DNA from: Akkermansiaceae bacterium UBA1315
GTDB lineage: Bacteria; Verrucomicrobiota; Verrucomicrobiia; Verrucomicrobiales; Akkermansiaceae
Length of the DNA: 64,000 bases
Direction: 5' to 3'
Assembly (NCBI GenBank): GCA_002307065.1
Contig: DBTN01000012.1
Span: forward strand, 68,381-132,380
How positions within the stretch are numbered: the stretch's first letter is position 1; each line of letters opens with the position of its first letter. The position numbers and the translations under genes are program-made. Under the pieces are notes generated by a model. That model ran no database searches, was not told where the DNA came from, and saw only the letters and a program-made list of their open reading frames with translations. This document shows positions 33,396-42,940 of the stretch, piece by piece.

Positions 33396-33866
33396 TTACG
33401 GTAAAATATCGCCGTAGATGCCCGGATCGCTGCCAGGGATTTCGATGGCACCGCAGGCTTTTGCGTAAAATTCTTTGGGGCCGACGCCGCCGATGATCGC
33501 GTAGGCGAAACCGGTATCTCGTAGGCCTTCGAGGGATTTCATCAGCAAGCCTTTTCCCAATCCGAGGCCGCGGGCGTCTTCCGAGACACCGGTGGGACCG
33601 AAAAATCCGCGCATGGTCGTGTCATAGCAGGCGAAGCCGAGGATTTTTCGATCGCGGGTGGCGATGTAGCAGGCGACCGGTTGGCGGGTCAGGGCGACTT
33701 CGATTTCGCTGACCCATTTGGGTGAGAAATGTTGTGCGGCAAAAGCGGTGATCGTGTGTTTTTCGAAGGCGCGTGCACGCCGGAGCGTGATGCCCGCAGT
33801 GGAGATTTTGTCATACAATTCCTTCGAATCCGCCAAGTCGTAGAGGCGCACCAGCATGTCGATCAT
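33396..33866 (-). CDS. GNAT family N-acetyltransferase
   Basis: A 156-residue acetyltransferase. The acetyl-CoA loop is VSEDARGLGLGKGLL (residues ~94-108), preceded by ILGFACYDTTMRGFFGPTGV and followed by GFAYAIIGGVGPKEFYAKACG. The reading frame remains open far upstream but that part overlaps the divergent gene, so ATG 33866 (or 33857) is used. The acceptor is unknown. It is convergent with lpxI, 15 bp apart. Confidence 0.85.
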   Translation of the reverse strand: MIDMLVRLYDLADSKELYDKISTAGITLRRARAFEKHTITAFAAQHFSPKWVSEIEVALTRQPVACYIATRDRKILGFACYDTTMRGFFGPTGVSEDARGLGLGKGLLMKSLEGLRDTGFAYAIIGGVGPKEFYAKACGAIEIPGSDPGIYGDILP

Positions 33867-33941
33867 GAGAGGATGCAATCGTAGCGGAGGCAGGGAGCAA
33901 AGCGCGAAATTTCTTTGCAAAGGAGGCCTTCTTCCTCTCCT

Positions 33942-36218
33942 ATGATGGAACCTATGCAAAATTTTAAGGCCACATTTGTCGCCACGGCTGTTTTTGTTCA
34001 GGCGGCCTACTCTGCGGAATCCGACAAAAAGTGGTTCGAAGAAATGGTCATCGGCCCGGCGTGGTCGAATACGTTTTGTGATGAATTTAAAGTGGAACCC
34101 GGCAAGCGCGCTGCGGCTCTTAAAGGAATTCTTTTGGATCTTGGTGACGATCAGCGCGCCCTTTTCGACACCGAAACCCTTCGTCTCGTCACCGCGTATC
34201 AAGGCGGGATTCACTGGGGGGGAACTCCTTGGACCGGAGATCACGGGGCGCTGATGGGGTTGAAAAACGAAAACCCGCTCTTTAACACCGCGGCGGCTCC
34301 GGGCTGGGCGGATGCTTCCGGTTCTTTCGAAGACAAGCGGCCGATCCCCGGTTATGGCAATCTCGCGCACGCCTCCTACCAAGGGTATTTCCGCCATGGC
34401 GGGACGATCGTCCTCGATTACCGGGTCCACGGCGCACCGGTTCTGGAGAACGTCCAATCGAAGGAGGGCGTGCTCACCCGCTCGTTCCAAATGGGAAAAC
34501 GTGAGCGGGATCTGGTGCTTTTTCTTGCGGATGAAGCGGGCGCTTTCACCGTAGAGGCGGATGGAAGTGCGGCGAAATCCGCGAGTGGCTTGGAAGTTTT
34601 CGCGACGGGTGGGGCGAAACTTTCCGCTGACGCGAAACTGCCGAATCGGTTGCTCGCCAGGTTTGCCAAAGGCGAGGCGGTCGACGCGCAGATCGCGTTT
34701 GCTCGGGGTGCTGCGCCCAAACCTTCGGCAGCCCCGGATTTCAAGGTTCTCACCGCTGGCGGCCCGGCGCTTTATCCGGAGATCCTCGAGACCCAAGGCA
34801 TCGTCTCCGGCAATCCAACCGAGCCGTATGTTACCGACATCGTCACGCTGCCGACGGACAATCCGTGGAAGGCGAATCTGCGTTTTGGAGGTTTCGATTT
34901 CATCGACGAAGATTCCGCTGCGCTTTCCAGTTGGAACGGGGACGTGTGGGTGGTGAGAGGGTTGAAAGGTGATTGGTCGCGGCTGAAGTGGCAGCGCATC
35001 GCGTCCGGCCTTTTTGAAACCCTCGGGTTGAAGGTCGTGGACGGGAAGATTTACGTCAACGGACGGGACCAGATTACCCAGTTGATCGATCTCAATGGCG
35101 ACGGTGAAACGGACCATTTTAAGGTTTTTAATCGAGATGTGATTATTTCTTCGAATTTCCATGAGTTCGCTTTCGATCTTCAAACGGATCGCGAAGGAAA
35201 TTTTTATTTTGCAAAAGCTTCACCGGTCCGTGGGGGTGGGCGTGGATTTGATCGGATCCTGCCGCATCATGGAATCGTTGCTAAAATTTCGCCGGATGGC
35301 GGGAAATTTGAAGTCATCGCAACCGGATTGCGTGCTCCGGGCGGGATGAGTGTCGGTCCGAATGGCGAAGTGACGACGGGCGAGAACGAGGGAACGTGGC
35401 AGCCGGCGTGCAAAATCAATTTTGCGACAAAGGCGCAATTACCGGTTTTCTTCGGTACGGAAGACTCCCGCCACGATTTGACAGAGGCTCCGTTTACTGA
35501 ACCGCTTTGCTACTTGCCGATGGATGTCGACAATTCCGGCGGTGGCCAAGTGTGGGTGCCGAAAACGGCGAAATTCGGAGTGAATGAAGGAGATTTGCTC
35601 CACCTTTCGTATGGCCAATCGAGTATCTATCGGGTGCTTCCGGTGCCGCGCGGCAAGACGCTGCAAGGGGGCGTGGTGAAAATGCCGATCAAGCTGCTAT
35701 CCTCCGCGATGCGTGCGCGTTTCCACCCAGACGGTTCGCTTTACGTCATCGGATTTCGGGGTTGGCAAACCAACGCGGCGACGGAGGCGGCCTTTCAAAG
35801 AATCCGGTATCACGAGGGTGCAGTGGTCCCCGTTCCAAACCGGCTGGAATATACCTCGACCGGGGTGCGTCTGCATTTCGCGGACGCGCTTGATCCGGAG
35901 CTTGCGAACGATCCGACGAGCTTCAGCGCCGAGCGCTGGAAATACGTGCGCGGTCCTCAATACGGCTCGGGCCAGTTCTCGGTGGATCATCCAGATGAGG
36001 CTGCGGAAGAGGCGGCGCTGAAAAGTGAATCGAAAGCCGTTCGCGTCCGCGATACCGTCGCCATCGAGTCCGCGAAGCTGGGTGAAGACGGCCAAAGCGT
36101 CGACCTCACGCTCGCCGGGTGGAGGCCCGCCATGCAGCTCAAGGTGTCTTTTGATTTGGAAGACAAAGGAGGGGAAATCCTGAAGGGTGACCTGTATTCG
36201 ACGGTATATCCGGATTGA
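33942..36218 (+). CDS. Secreted DUF6797-like beta-propeller protein
   Basis: A ~758-residue protein with a signal peptide (FKATFVATAVFVQAAYSA). The N-terminal ~270 residues match the DUF6797 type (ALFDTETLRLVTAYQGG, GYFRHGGTIVLDYRVHGAPV). The rest looks like a soluble-glucose-dehydrogenase-type propeller: NGDVWVVRGLKG, QLIDLNGDGETDHF, GLRAPGGMSVGPNGEVTTGENEG split over two strands, and FHPDGSLYVIGFRGWQTN. It is followed 15 bp later by a multihaem cytochrome, so it probably acts as a periplasmic sugar or alcohol dehydrogenase passing electrons to it. Several ATGs (33942, 33945, 33954) are possible; 33942 is provisional. Confidence 0.75.
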   Translation: MMEPMQNFKATFVATAVFVQAAYSAESDKKWFEEMVIGPAWSNTFCDEFKVEPGKRAAALKGILLDLGDDQRALFDTETLRLVTAYQGGIHWGGTPWTGDHGALMGLKNENPLFNTAAAPGWADASGSFEDKRPIPGYGNLAHASYQGYFRHGGTIVLDYRVHGAPVLENVQSKEGVLTRSFQMGKRERDLVLFLADEAGAFTVEADGSAAKSASGLEVFATGGAKLSADAKLPNRLLARFAKGEAVDAQIAFARGAAPKPSAAPDFKVLTAGGPALYPEILETQGIVSGNPTEPYVTDIVTLPTDNPWKANLRFGGFDFIDEDSAALSSWNGDVWVVRGLKGDWSRLKWQRIASGLFETLGLKVVDGKIYVNGRDQITQLIDLNGDGETDHFKVFNRDVIISSNFHEFAFDLQTDREGNFYFAKASPVRGGGRGFDRILPHHGIVAKISPDGGKFEVIATGLRAPGGMSVGPNGEVTTGENEGTWQPACKINFATKAQLPVFFGTEDSRHDLTEAPFTEPLCYLPMDVDNSGGGQVWVPKTAKFGVNEGDLLHLSYGQSSIYRVLPVPRGKTLQGGVVKMPIKLLSSAMRARFHPDGSLYVIGFRGWQTNAATEAAFQRIRYHEGAVVPVPNRLEYTSTGVRLHFADALDPELANDPTSFSAERWKYVRGPQYGSGQFSVDHPDEAAEEAALKSESKAVRVRDTVAIESAKLGEDGQSVDLTLAGWRPAMQLKVSFDLEDKGGEILKGDLYSTVYPD

Positions 36219-36233
36219 TCACCTTTTACCGCC

Positions 36234-38240
36234 ATGTTTCGCCGTACCGTTTTTCTATTCACGCTTCTCGCCGCTTCGGCGCAGGCGGATTTGATCGCGA
36301 CCTTTAGCGCTGCGGGCGTGACGGATGTCCGCCGCGCGCGGTTTCCGGCGTTGAGTGTTCCCGCCGGAGAGCCGGCGACTCCGTTCCTCGCCGCCGGTCC
36401 GTTTGATGTCGTGTGGACCGGGAAAATGGTGTTTCCCGCACGGCGGAGATTGGCGTTTTCCTTCGAGGGGGAAGGCGCGGCGACTTTAAAAATCGACGAT
36501 CAGGAAGTGCTGAATCGGGATGGGATCTTGAGCGGTCAAGCTTCGAAGGTGACCCGTTTGAATGCCGGCGAGCATCGCGTCGAGATCCGCTATCGGAGCA
36601 AAGCGGATGGCACGGCCAGCTTCCGGTTTTATCTGGAAGAAGATGGGATTCCGCGGCAAACCGTTCTGCCATCGCTTTTCACCACCGAAATGACCGAAGC
36701 CGCCACGCTCGGTGAACAACGACGCGCGGGCCGGCTGCTTTTTACTCAACAAAACTGCGTCAAATGCCACACGTCCGACGAAGGATTCGGTGCGACTCCG
36801 ATGCCGGAAACCGGCGAAATCGGGCCGATCCTCATCGGTATCGGGGACCGGGTGAACGAACGCTGGCTGCGCCGTTGGATCGCTGACCCGAAGGCGTTGA
36901 AACCGACGACTCACATGCCGACTCTGGTCGATGTGGGAAGTGCCGAGGGTCGGCAACAGTCGGCGGATCTTGCGGCGTTTCTTGCGTCGCAGGTCATGGA
37001 CACGCCGGTCGGCAGCGAGGTGGATCCGCAATTGGCCCAAGCAGGTGGGGCGCATTTTCACGAGCTTGGCTGCGTCGCCTGCCACCATCCACCCGACGTT
37101 TCAGGTCCGGAATGGGAGTCATCCCGAGTGCCGCTCAACAACGTGTCGGCGAAATTCAAGCCGGGTGCGTTGGTCGGATTTTTGAAAAAACCGGAGGCAT
37201 TTCATCCCTTTACGGGCATGCCGAACTTCAAGCTGTCCGACGAGGAGGCGAGTGCGTTGGCGGCATTTCTCACGGTCTTTTCGAAAGGCAAGGAAACGAA
37301 AGATCCGCACGATTTTCCAGTGGGCGATGCGGCTCGCGGTGCTGCATTGATCGAGTCGCTGAATTGCGGATCGTGCCACCCAGGATTGCCGATGTCGCCC
37401 GAAGTGAAGGCACCTTCGCTCGCGGCGGTGTTCAAAAAAGATTGGTCGGAAGGCGGATGCGTCGCGCCGCAGGAGAGACGGGGGAAAAAGACACCGGTTC
37501 TGAATCTCGATGACGCCGGGCGCAGTGCGTTGGTTGCGTTTTCCCAAACCGGTGTGGATTCGTTGAAGCGCGATTCGTCCGCGGAATTCGCGATGCGTCA
37601 GGTCGAATCGCAGCGCTGCGTTTCCTGCCATACGATCGATGGGAAATCGCCTTTACTCGACACGGTTCACTCGGACACGGCGAAATTCGCGGAGCATATC
37701 AAGGGCCTCCATGAACGTGTCGATCAATCCCGGCCACAACTGACCTTGGTCGGTGAAATGTTGTATACGACTGCGATCGAAGCGATGATCGCCGGGACCG
37801 CCGAGCCACGTCCGCGTCCGTGGTTGGGGATGCGGATGCCGGCTTTTCGAGCTCATTCGAAACCGCTTGCTGACGCGTTTTCCCGACTTCATGGATTCGA
37901 GCCGAGCGCGCCCGTGAAGGTCGAGGTCGATCCCGCGATGGCGGAAATCGGGAAAACCTTGGTGGGTTCAACTGGATTCGGCTGCACCACTTGTCACGGT
38001 GTCGGCGATCTCAAACCGACGGCGGCATTCGAAGTGGAGGGGATCCATTTCGAGCTCGTTTCCGATCGGTTGCGCCATGAATATTATCACCGCTGGATGA
38101 ACCAGCCGAGATCGGTCGTCCCGAGCACCAAGATGCCGAAATATTCTGATGGGAACTCCTCACAGCGTACCGATGTGTTAGAGGGTGACGCGTATCAGCA
38201 GTATGAGGCGATCTGGCATTATCTGCACTCGATCGAATGA
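36234..38240 (+). CDS. Periplasmic multihaem c-type cytochrome with N-terminal PA14-like domain
   Basis: A 668-residue secreted protein (signal MFRRTVFLFTLLAASAQA). Residues ~20-140 resemble a PA14-type beta domain (LAFSFEGEGAATLKIDDQEVL, GEHRVEIRYR). Five haem-binding motifs follow: CVKCH 175-179, CVACH 280-284, CGSCH 378-382, CVSCH 462-466 and CTTCH 584-588, with likely axial methionines in THMPTL, TGMPNF, RMPAFR and TKMPKY. Such fused cytochromes are common in Planctomycetes and Verrucomicrobia. It is coupled to the propeller gene upstream and converges with the transporter gene downstream, 6 bp away. Confidence 0.9.
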   Translation: MFRRTVFLFTLLAASAQADLIATFSAAGVTDVRRARFPALSVPAGEPATPFLAAGPFDVVWTGKMVFPARRRLAFSFEGEGAATLKIDDQEVLNRDGILSGQASKVTRLNAGEHRVEIRYRSKADGTASFRFYLEEDGIPRQTVLPSLFTTEMTEAATLGEQRRAGRLLFTQQNCVKCHTSDEGFGATPMPETGEIGPILIGIGDRVNERWLRRWIADPKALKPTTHMPTLVDVGSAEGRQQSADLAAFLASQVMDTPVGSEVDPQLAQAGGAHFHELGCVACHHPPDVSGPEWESSRVPLNNVSAKFKPGALVGFLKKPEAFHPFTGMPNFKLSDEEASALAAFLTVFSKGKETKDPHDFPVGDAARGAALIESLNCGSCHPGLPMSPEVKAPSLAAVFKKDWSEGGCVAPQERRGKKTPVLNLDDAGRSALVAFSQTGVDSLKRDSSAEFAMRQVESQRCVSCHTIDGKSPLLDTVHSDTAKFAEHIKGLHERVDQSRPQLTLVGEMLYTTAIEAMIAGTAEPRPRPWLGMRMPAFRAHSKPLADAFSRLHGFEPSAPVKVEVDPAMAEIGKTLVGSTGFGCTTCHGVGDLKPTAAFEVEGIHFELVSDRLRHEYYHRWMNQPRSVVPSTKMPKYSDGNSSQRTDVLEGDAYQQYEAIWHYLHSIE

Positions 38241-38246
38241 CTCGGA

Positions 38247-40130
38247 TTATGGGAGGAAAGGAAGCAGCCACGGGACGAGCACCAAGGCGGCTCCGAGCAC
38301 GATGAACGCGAAGGGGGTCCCGATTTTCACGAAGTGACTGAACCGGTATTGGCCGGGCTCCGAGACGAGAATATTCACCGGTGAGGAAACCGGTGTCATG
38401 AATGCCGTCGACGCGCCGAGAGCGACCATCATCGCGAAAGGATAAGGTGAAACTCCCATTTGCAAGGCGGAGGAAATCGCAACTGGAGCCATCAGAACAG
38501 CGGTCGCCGTATTGGAAACAAAGAGGCCGATGGTCGCGGTGAGAATGAAAATGCATGCCAGGAGAACATGATTGCCGGCGCTTCCGGTGACGGCGGAAAT
38601 CGCTTTCACAGCGAGGGTGATGCCACCGGTTTTTTCCAAAGCGATGGCGAAAGGCAGCATGCCGATGATCAGGATTAGGCTTTGCCAATGAATCGAGCGG
38701 TAGGAGCTTTCCATGCTGATGCAGCGGAAAAGACCCATCGATAGGCAACCGATGAGTGCGGCGATCACATTGGGGACGAGCCCGGAAATCATCAGGAAAA
38801 TCATCAATCCCAAGCTGAAAAGGGCTTGGGGCGCGCGGTTTTGGACCGGGGTGATTTCGTCCATTTCCGCAGGGAGATTGAGCACCAGGAAATCACGGGA
38901 ATTCGCATGCAGGTTACGGATTTCTTTCCAGGTGCCGATGAGGAGGAGCGTGTCCCCGACCTGCAGTTTTTCTTCGGAAAATCCGTGATCGAAGGCTTGG
39001 AGATTTCGGCGGAGACCGATGACCGTGGTGCGGAACCGGCTGCGGAAAGAAGATTGGAGAATGTTTCGTCCGATCAGATCGGACTCGGGACGAATGAGCA
39101 CTTCGGCCATTCCCACCTCGTGTGAACCGGCCAAGGTGAATGCTTCGTCGGTGTGGTGCGTGAGACCGAGATCGGTTTGGAGGTCTTCGCGATCAATGGA
39201 CGAATCGAGCGTTTCGACCAACAGGATGTCGCCCGTTTCGATGACGGTATTGGCGCTCGGGCTGGAAAGAACCTGTCCGGAGCGAGATTTTTTCGAGATG
39301 GCGGAGATGGCGGTGAGGTATTGATTTCGCAATCCGATCTGGCCCAGAGTGCGACCGATGAGTTGCGATCCGGGCTCCACTTTCATCAAAAACTGCCGTT
39401 CGTGCAGGTGGTAGCGGTTTGCGAAGTCGTGGAGGGTGGGTCGTTCGGTTTTTGCGATCGTCCCGGATTGGCGGGGCAGCCAGCGGCGGGCGATCAGCAT
39501 GTAGCCGATGCCGAGCGCGAGGATCGGAACGCCAAAAGGGGTGAAACTGAAAAACTCAAAACCGGCCAGACCCGCACGAGTGAGCTCGGCATCGACGATC
39601 AGATTCGGCGCGGTCGCGACGAGCGTCAGCATTCCACTCAACAGGCCGGCGAAACTGAGCGGCATCATCAATCGGCCCGGTGCGATCTGGGTTCGTTGGG
39701 CAATGCGCAGGACGACTGGAATGAAAATCGCGACCACCCCGGTCGAGCTCATGACCGAACCGAGCAGCGCGACGATGAGCATGAGAAGTGCAATCAGCCG
39801 GGTTTCATGGTTGCCAGCGCGCAGGACCAACCAATCGCCGAGTTTTTTTGCGATGCCGGTGCGAACCAAGCCGTCACCGATGACAAACAAGGCGGCGATC
39901 AGGATGATATTCGGATCGCTGAAACCGGTGAATGCTTCGTGAACCGAGATCACGCCACTAAGAGGCAGGGCGACGAGAGCCAGCAGGCCGACCACGTCCA
40001 TCCGGGGTTTGTTGAGGATAAAAAGGACTACAGCACCAGCGAGCAGGCTGAGAACGATCGCGAGTTGAGGATTCAAGGGAGAGGAAAAGTGGGGCTGCGG
40101 GGTTGTAGCGCGTTGGCTCGGACGTCTCAA
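38247..40130 (-). CDS. SLC13/DASS family permease with two RCK_C (TrkA-C) domains
   Basis: A ~627-residue membrane protein. The N-terminal ~200 residues are helices starting LAIVLSLLAGAVVLFI, with the SLC13 motif GSVMSSTGVVAIFIPVVLRI. Two soluble RCK_C domains lie in the middle (FLMKVEPGSQLIGRTLGQIGLR and EVLIRPESDLIGRNILQSSFR). The C-terminal half has SNTATAVLMAPVAISSA and SPVNILVSEPGQYRFSHFVKIG. This is the YbiR/SdcS-like sodium-anion symporter layout. The listed start is a TTG; a second TTG at 40076 starts closer to the first helix. Confidence 0.88.
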   Translation of the reverse strand: MRRPSQRATTPQPHFSSPLNPQLAIVLSLLAGAVVLFILNKPRMDVVGLLALVALPLSGVISVHEAFTGFSDPNIILIAALFVIGDGLVRTGIAKKLGDWLVLRAGNHETRLIALLMLIVALLGSVMSSTGVVAIFIPVVLRIAQRTQIAPGRLMMPLSFAGLLSGMLTLVATAPNLIVDAELTRAGLAGFEFFSFTPFGVPILALGIGYMLIARRWLPRQSGTIAKTERPTLHDFANRYHLHERQFLMKVEPGSQLIGRTLGQIGLRNQYLTAISAISKKSRSGQVLSSPSANTVIETGDILLVETLDSSIDREDLQTDLGLTHHTDEAFTLAGSHEVGMAEVLIRPESDLIGRNILQSSFRSRFRTTVIGLRRNLQAFDHGFSEEKLQVGDTLLLIGTWKEIRNLHANSRDFLVLNLPAEMDEITPVQNRAPQALFSLGLMIFLMISGLVPNVIAALIGCLSMGLFRCISMESSYRSIHWQSLILIIGMLPFAIALEKTGGITLAVKAISAVTGSAGNHVLLACIFILTATIGLFVSNTATAVLMAPVAISSALQMGVSPYPFAMMVALGASTAFMTPVSSPVNILVSEPGQYRFSHFVKIGTPFAFIVLGAALVLVPWLLPFLP

Positions 40131-40237
40131 TCTCCAAAGGCCAGGGCTGGTGATGATCCAAAGCGGGCCGCTGTTTCTTGACCATGAGGGCGGATGGGCT
40201 TTAATGGAGATGTCATTTAACGATTTTCTCTTTTTTT

Positions 40238-41224
40238 ATGAAGGACCCAATTACCGTCTCAATCACCGGTGCGGCTGGCCAGATCGGCTACGCGCTTCTT
40301 TTCCGCCTCGCTTCTGGATTTGTCTTCGGACCGGATCAGCCGGTCAATCTGCGTCTCATCGAGGTGGAACCGGTTCTCCCGGCGCTGAAGGGATTGGTGA
40401 TGGAGTTGGATGATTGTGCGTTTCCATTGCTCAATGAGGTGGTCGCCACGGCCGATCTGGACGAGGGATTCAGTGGTGCGAATTGGGCGCTGCTGGTCGG
40501 ATCCGTACCGAGAAAAGCGGGAATGGAACGCAGTGATCTCCTTGGCATCAACGGCAAGATTTTCACCGGTCAAGGCCAGGCGATCGCGCGCAACGCGGCG
40601 AAAGACATCCGCGTGTTGGTCGTCGGAAATCCCTGCAACACCAACGCGCTGATCGCGATGAACAACGCCACCGGAATTCCGAACGACCGGTTTTTCGCAA
40701 TGACCCGCCTCGATGAAAACCGGGCAAAGAGTCAGCTTGCGAAAAAGGCAGGTGTTCATGCCGCGGACGTTACCAATCTGGTGATCTGGGGAAATCATTC
40801 GGCCACTCAATATCCGGATTTCACCAATGCGAAAATCAAAGGCAAACCGGTCACCGAGGTGATCTCGGATGGGGATTGGCTCAAGGGCGATTTCCTTTCC
40901 ACGGTGCAGCAGCGCGGTGCCGCCGTGATCAAAGCGCGGGGTTCCTCTTCCGCTGCTTCCGCGGCGAACGCCGCTCTGGATACGGTGAAAAGTCTGGTGA
41001 CGCCGACGTCGGAAGGGGATTGGCATTCGGTGGGCATTTGCTCGGATGGTTCTTACGGAATCGAAGCCGGTTTGATCGCCTCGATGCCGATCCGCACTCT
41101 CGAAAACGGCAAATGGGAAGTCGTGCAAGGCGTGCCGATCGACGCCTTTAGCCAAGGCAAAATCGATGCCAGCATCCACGAACTGAAGGAAGAACGCGAC
41201 GCAGTGAAGGATCTGATTTCTTGA
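40238..41224 (+). CDS. mdh: Malate dehydrogenase
   Basis: A 328-residue enzyme of the TCA cycle, oxidising malate with NAD. It starts ITVSITGAAGQIGYALLFRLA, the glycine-rich NAD loop, and has the substrate arginines (GSVPRKAGMERSDLL, TRLDENRA) and the active-site His in IWGNHSATQYPDF. The length and the VGNPCNTNAL motif fit the cytosolic-type MDH group. A bidirectional terminator follows. Confidence 0.96.
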   Translation: MKDPITVSITGAAGQIGYALLFRLASGFVFGPDQPVNLRLIEVEPVLPALKGLVMELDDCAFPLLNEVVATADLDEGFSGANWALLVGSVPRKAGMERSDLLGINGKIFTGQGQAIARNAAKDIRVLVVGNPCNTNALIAMNNATGIPNDRFFAMTRLDENRAKSQLAKKAGVHAADVTNLVIWGNHSATQYPDFTNAKIKGKPVTEVISDGDWLKGDFLSTVQQRGAAVIKARGSSSAASAANAALDTVKSLVTPTSEGDWHSVGICSDGSYGIEAGLIASMPIRTLENGKWEVVQGVPIDAFSQGKIDASIHELKEERDAVKDLIS

Positions 41225-41235
41225 TCGCCTAAAAC

Positions 41236-41274
41236 AAAAAACCACCGCTCGACCGAAATCGACCGGTGGTTTTT
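41236..41274. terminator. Bidirectional rho-independent terminator between mdh and the PEP-CTERM gene
   Basis: The stem pairs 41236-41247 with 41264-41274: an A-run plus CCACCG on the left, CGGTGG plus a T-run on the right. A small inner pair TCGA/TCGA lies in the loop. The A-run on one side and the T-run on the other let it serve both convergent genes. Confidence 0.88.
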
Positions 41275-41285
41275 AAAAGGTCGAC

Positions 41286-41897
41286 TTATCCCTGACGTTT
41301 GCGTCTGACGAACCATCCGGCAAATGCGATGGCACCGAGGGCTGCCGTCGTTGGTTCTGGGATCACATCCGATTGCGTCAGGCTCGCGCCAGAAATCACC
41401 ACATGATTTTCTAAGCTCCAGGTGATCGACAGCCCGTCGCTTTCTCCCAATTCACTCACATCCCACGTGTAGACATATTCGTAAAGATTGGCGGAAAATC
41501 CTCCGCCGCTGACTTCACCGAGATCTGTCTCCACCAGGGTGTAATTGGTCAAAGCTGAGTTCAGATCATTAAAATCCAAAGTGACTCCCTGAGCTGCAGT
41601 GGTTGAGACGACGGTGAGCGAAACCGTTGCGGTTTCGGAATCGTAGTCGTTTGTGGTGAGTGTGAAAACCGGTGCCGAGAAGAACGTGTAAAGGCCGAAG
41701 TCGACATCCAGGGCACCTGAGTAGTCGGTCACTCCGATGGTCGCTCCTTGCGCGGAAGTATCGGTCGGAGCATAGGTCGAACTCCAGCCGGTTCCTCCGA
41801 AAGACCAATTGTCCACGTAGGTTGCGGCTTGAGCCAGAGATAAACAGCCAAGTGCGGCAGTGATAAAGATAGCGGATTTTCCAGATAGGAGAGTCAT
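41286..41897 (-). CDS. PEP-CTERM sorting-domain protein
   Basis: A 203-residue exported protein: signal peptide at the start (SGKSAIFITAALGCLSLAQA), a Thr/Ser/Gly-rich beta mature part, and a C-terminal VIPEPTTAALGAIAFAGWF followed by RRKRQG. That is the PEP-CTERM signal, cut by exosortase so that the protein is anchored or released at the surface. The repertoire of such proteins is typical of Verrucomicrobiota. The exosortase gene is not in the window. ATG 41897 is used; the frame stays open 16 codons upstream. Confidence 0.9.
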   Translation of the reverse strand: MTLLSGKSAIFITAALGCLSLAQAATYVDNWSFGGTGWSSTYAPTDTSAQGATIGVTDYSGALDVDFGLYTFFSAPVFTLTTNDYDSETATVSLTVVSTTAAQGVTLDFNDLNSALTNYTLVETDLGEVSGGGFSANLYEYVYTWDVSELGESDGLSITWSLENHVVISGASLTQSDVIPEPTTAALGAIAFAGWFVRRKRQG

Positions 41898-42051
41898 GGT
41901 AGTAGGCGTCGTTGAGGGAGGGTGAAGAGGGAGGGATTCTCTCAACTCTTCGGGCTCAAAGATGCCGATGTTACGATGCTTCCGCTAACGGCCGCTTGCG
42001 CAATCTGGACGGGCGGTTGCCGAAAAACCGCGGCGTCTTACGAGGGATGAA

Positions 42052-42774
42052 TCAGCGTGCGCCTTTGGGGCCGACTTTTTTCGGAGTGTCAAATGTTACG
42101 TCGGTGATCGATACCCGGCGACCGGTTTTTGGATCGTGGGTGGCGACTTGCATTTTACGCAAGGTCCAGACGCCTTTGCTAACTTGCATCACGTCTTCGA
42201 CTTGGAATTCCTTCACGAGACCCCCGGTTTTATCATGGCCGCGGATGCGCATGAAGGCTCCGAATTTCGCGTGGACCCAAACGTAAACGGCTTCGTAGCG
42301 GCCTTCGCTGGATTTCGGTTTGGTGAGGCGGAGTTTGTAGCAAGGTTGGCCGTTGACGTCTTCCTGGCCTTCGAATTGCGGGTTGGGCCAATAGAAAAAG
42401 CGGAAGGCGAGATCTTCGTAAGTGAGATCGGTGTTGGCGATCGGCTCGATGAGTTTTCCGGCAGGGAACTTGATGGTCTTCCCGTCGTTGATTTCGAACA
42501 GATCGTAGGCGTCATCATTTAACCGCATGTGGAAAACGCGCCACGGTCCGTTTCCTTCGGAAAACTGGAACTGGATGTTTTTGGGTTTGAGGAAAAGGGC
42601 GACCGGGGTGCGTTTTCCGTCTTTGGAAAGATTTCCCTGCAAGCCTTCTTCGAGATCGGTCAGGGAAGCCGCGAGCCGGGCGCCTTCGAGAATCTGCTGC
42701 GGATCAGGATTTTGAGCGTGGGCGGTCGCGCTGCAAATCAGGGCGATGGCGAAAGCGGTTGATTTAAAATTCAT
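42052..42774 (-). CDS. LolA-like outer membrane lipoprotein-sorting protein
   Basis: A 240-residue periplasmic protein with a signal peptide (FAIALICSATAHA). The mature part follows the LolA-like fold used by lipid- and lipoprotein-handling proteins (DDAYDLFEINDGKTIKFPAG, TYEDLAFRFFYWPN, YEAVYVWVHAKFGAFMRI). It differs from canonical LolA and belongs to the 'outer membrane lipoprotein-sorting protein' group often found in Verrucomicrobia. No partner is adjacent. Confidence 0.78.
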   Translation of the reverse strand: MNFKSTAFAIALICSATAHAQNPDPQQILEGARLAASLTDLEEGLQGNLSKDGKRTPVALFLKPKNIQFQFSEGNGPWRVFHMRLNDDAYDLFEINDGKTIKFPAGKLIEPIANTDLTYEDLAFRFFYWPNPQFEGQEDVNGQPCYKLRLTKPKSSEGRYEAVYVWVHAKFGAFMRIRGHDKTGGLVKEFQVEDVMQVSKGVWTLRKMQVATHDPKTGRRVSITDVTFDTPKKVGPKGAR

Positions 42775-42940
42775 GGGTGCAATTTGGTCGAATCACGGGG
42801 TTGGACAAGTCTGAGAGCGATTTCCTTCAAAAAACTGTCGCTCAGGAAACCGGTTTTTTAAAATCCTTCCTTTTGGGGCTTGATGATTGGAGGGGGGGCG
42901 AATTGGATGCTCGGCGACCCACGAGTCATTCTTACCCCAC

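Noticed and set aside
33867..35183. Open extension upstream of the GNAT acetyltransferase
   Set aside because: It overlaps the divergent DUF6797-like gene for over a kilobase and has no family likeness; the acetyltransferase domain begins at the internal ATG.
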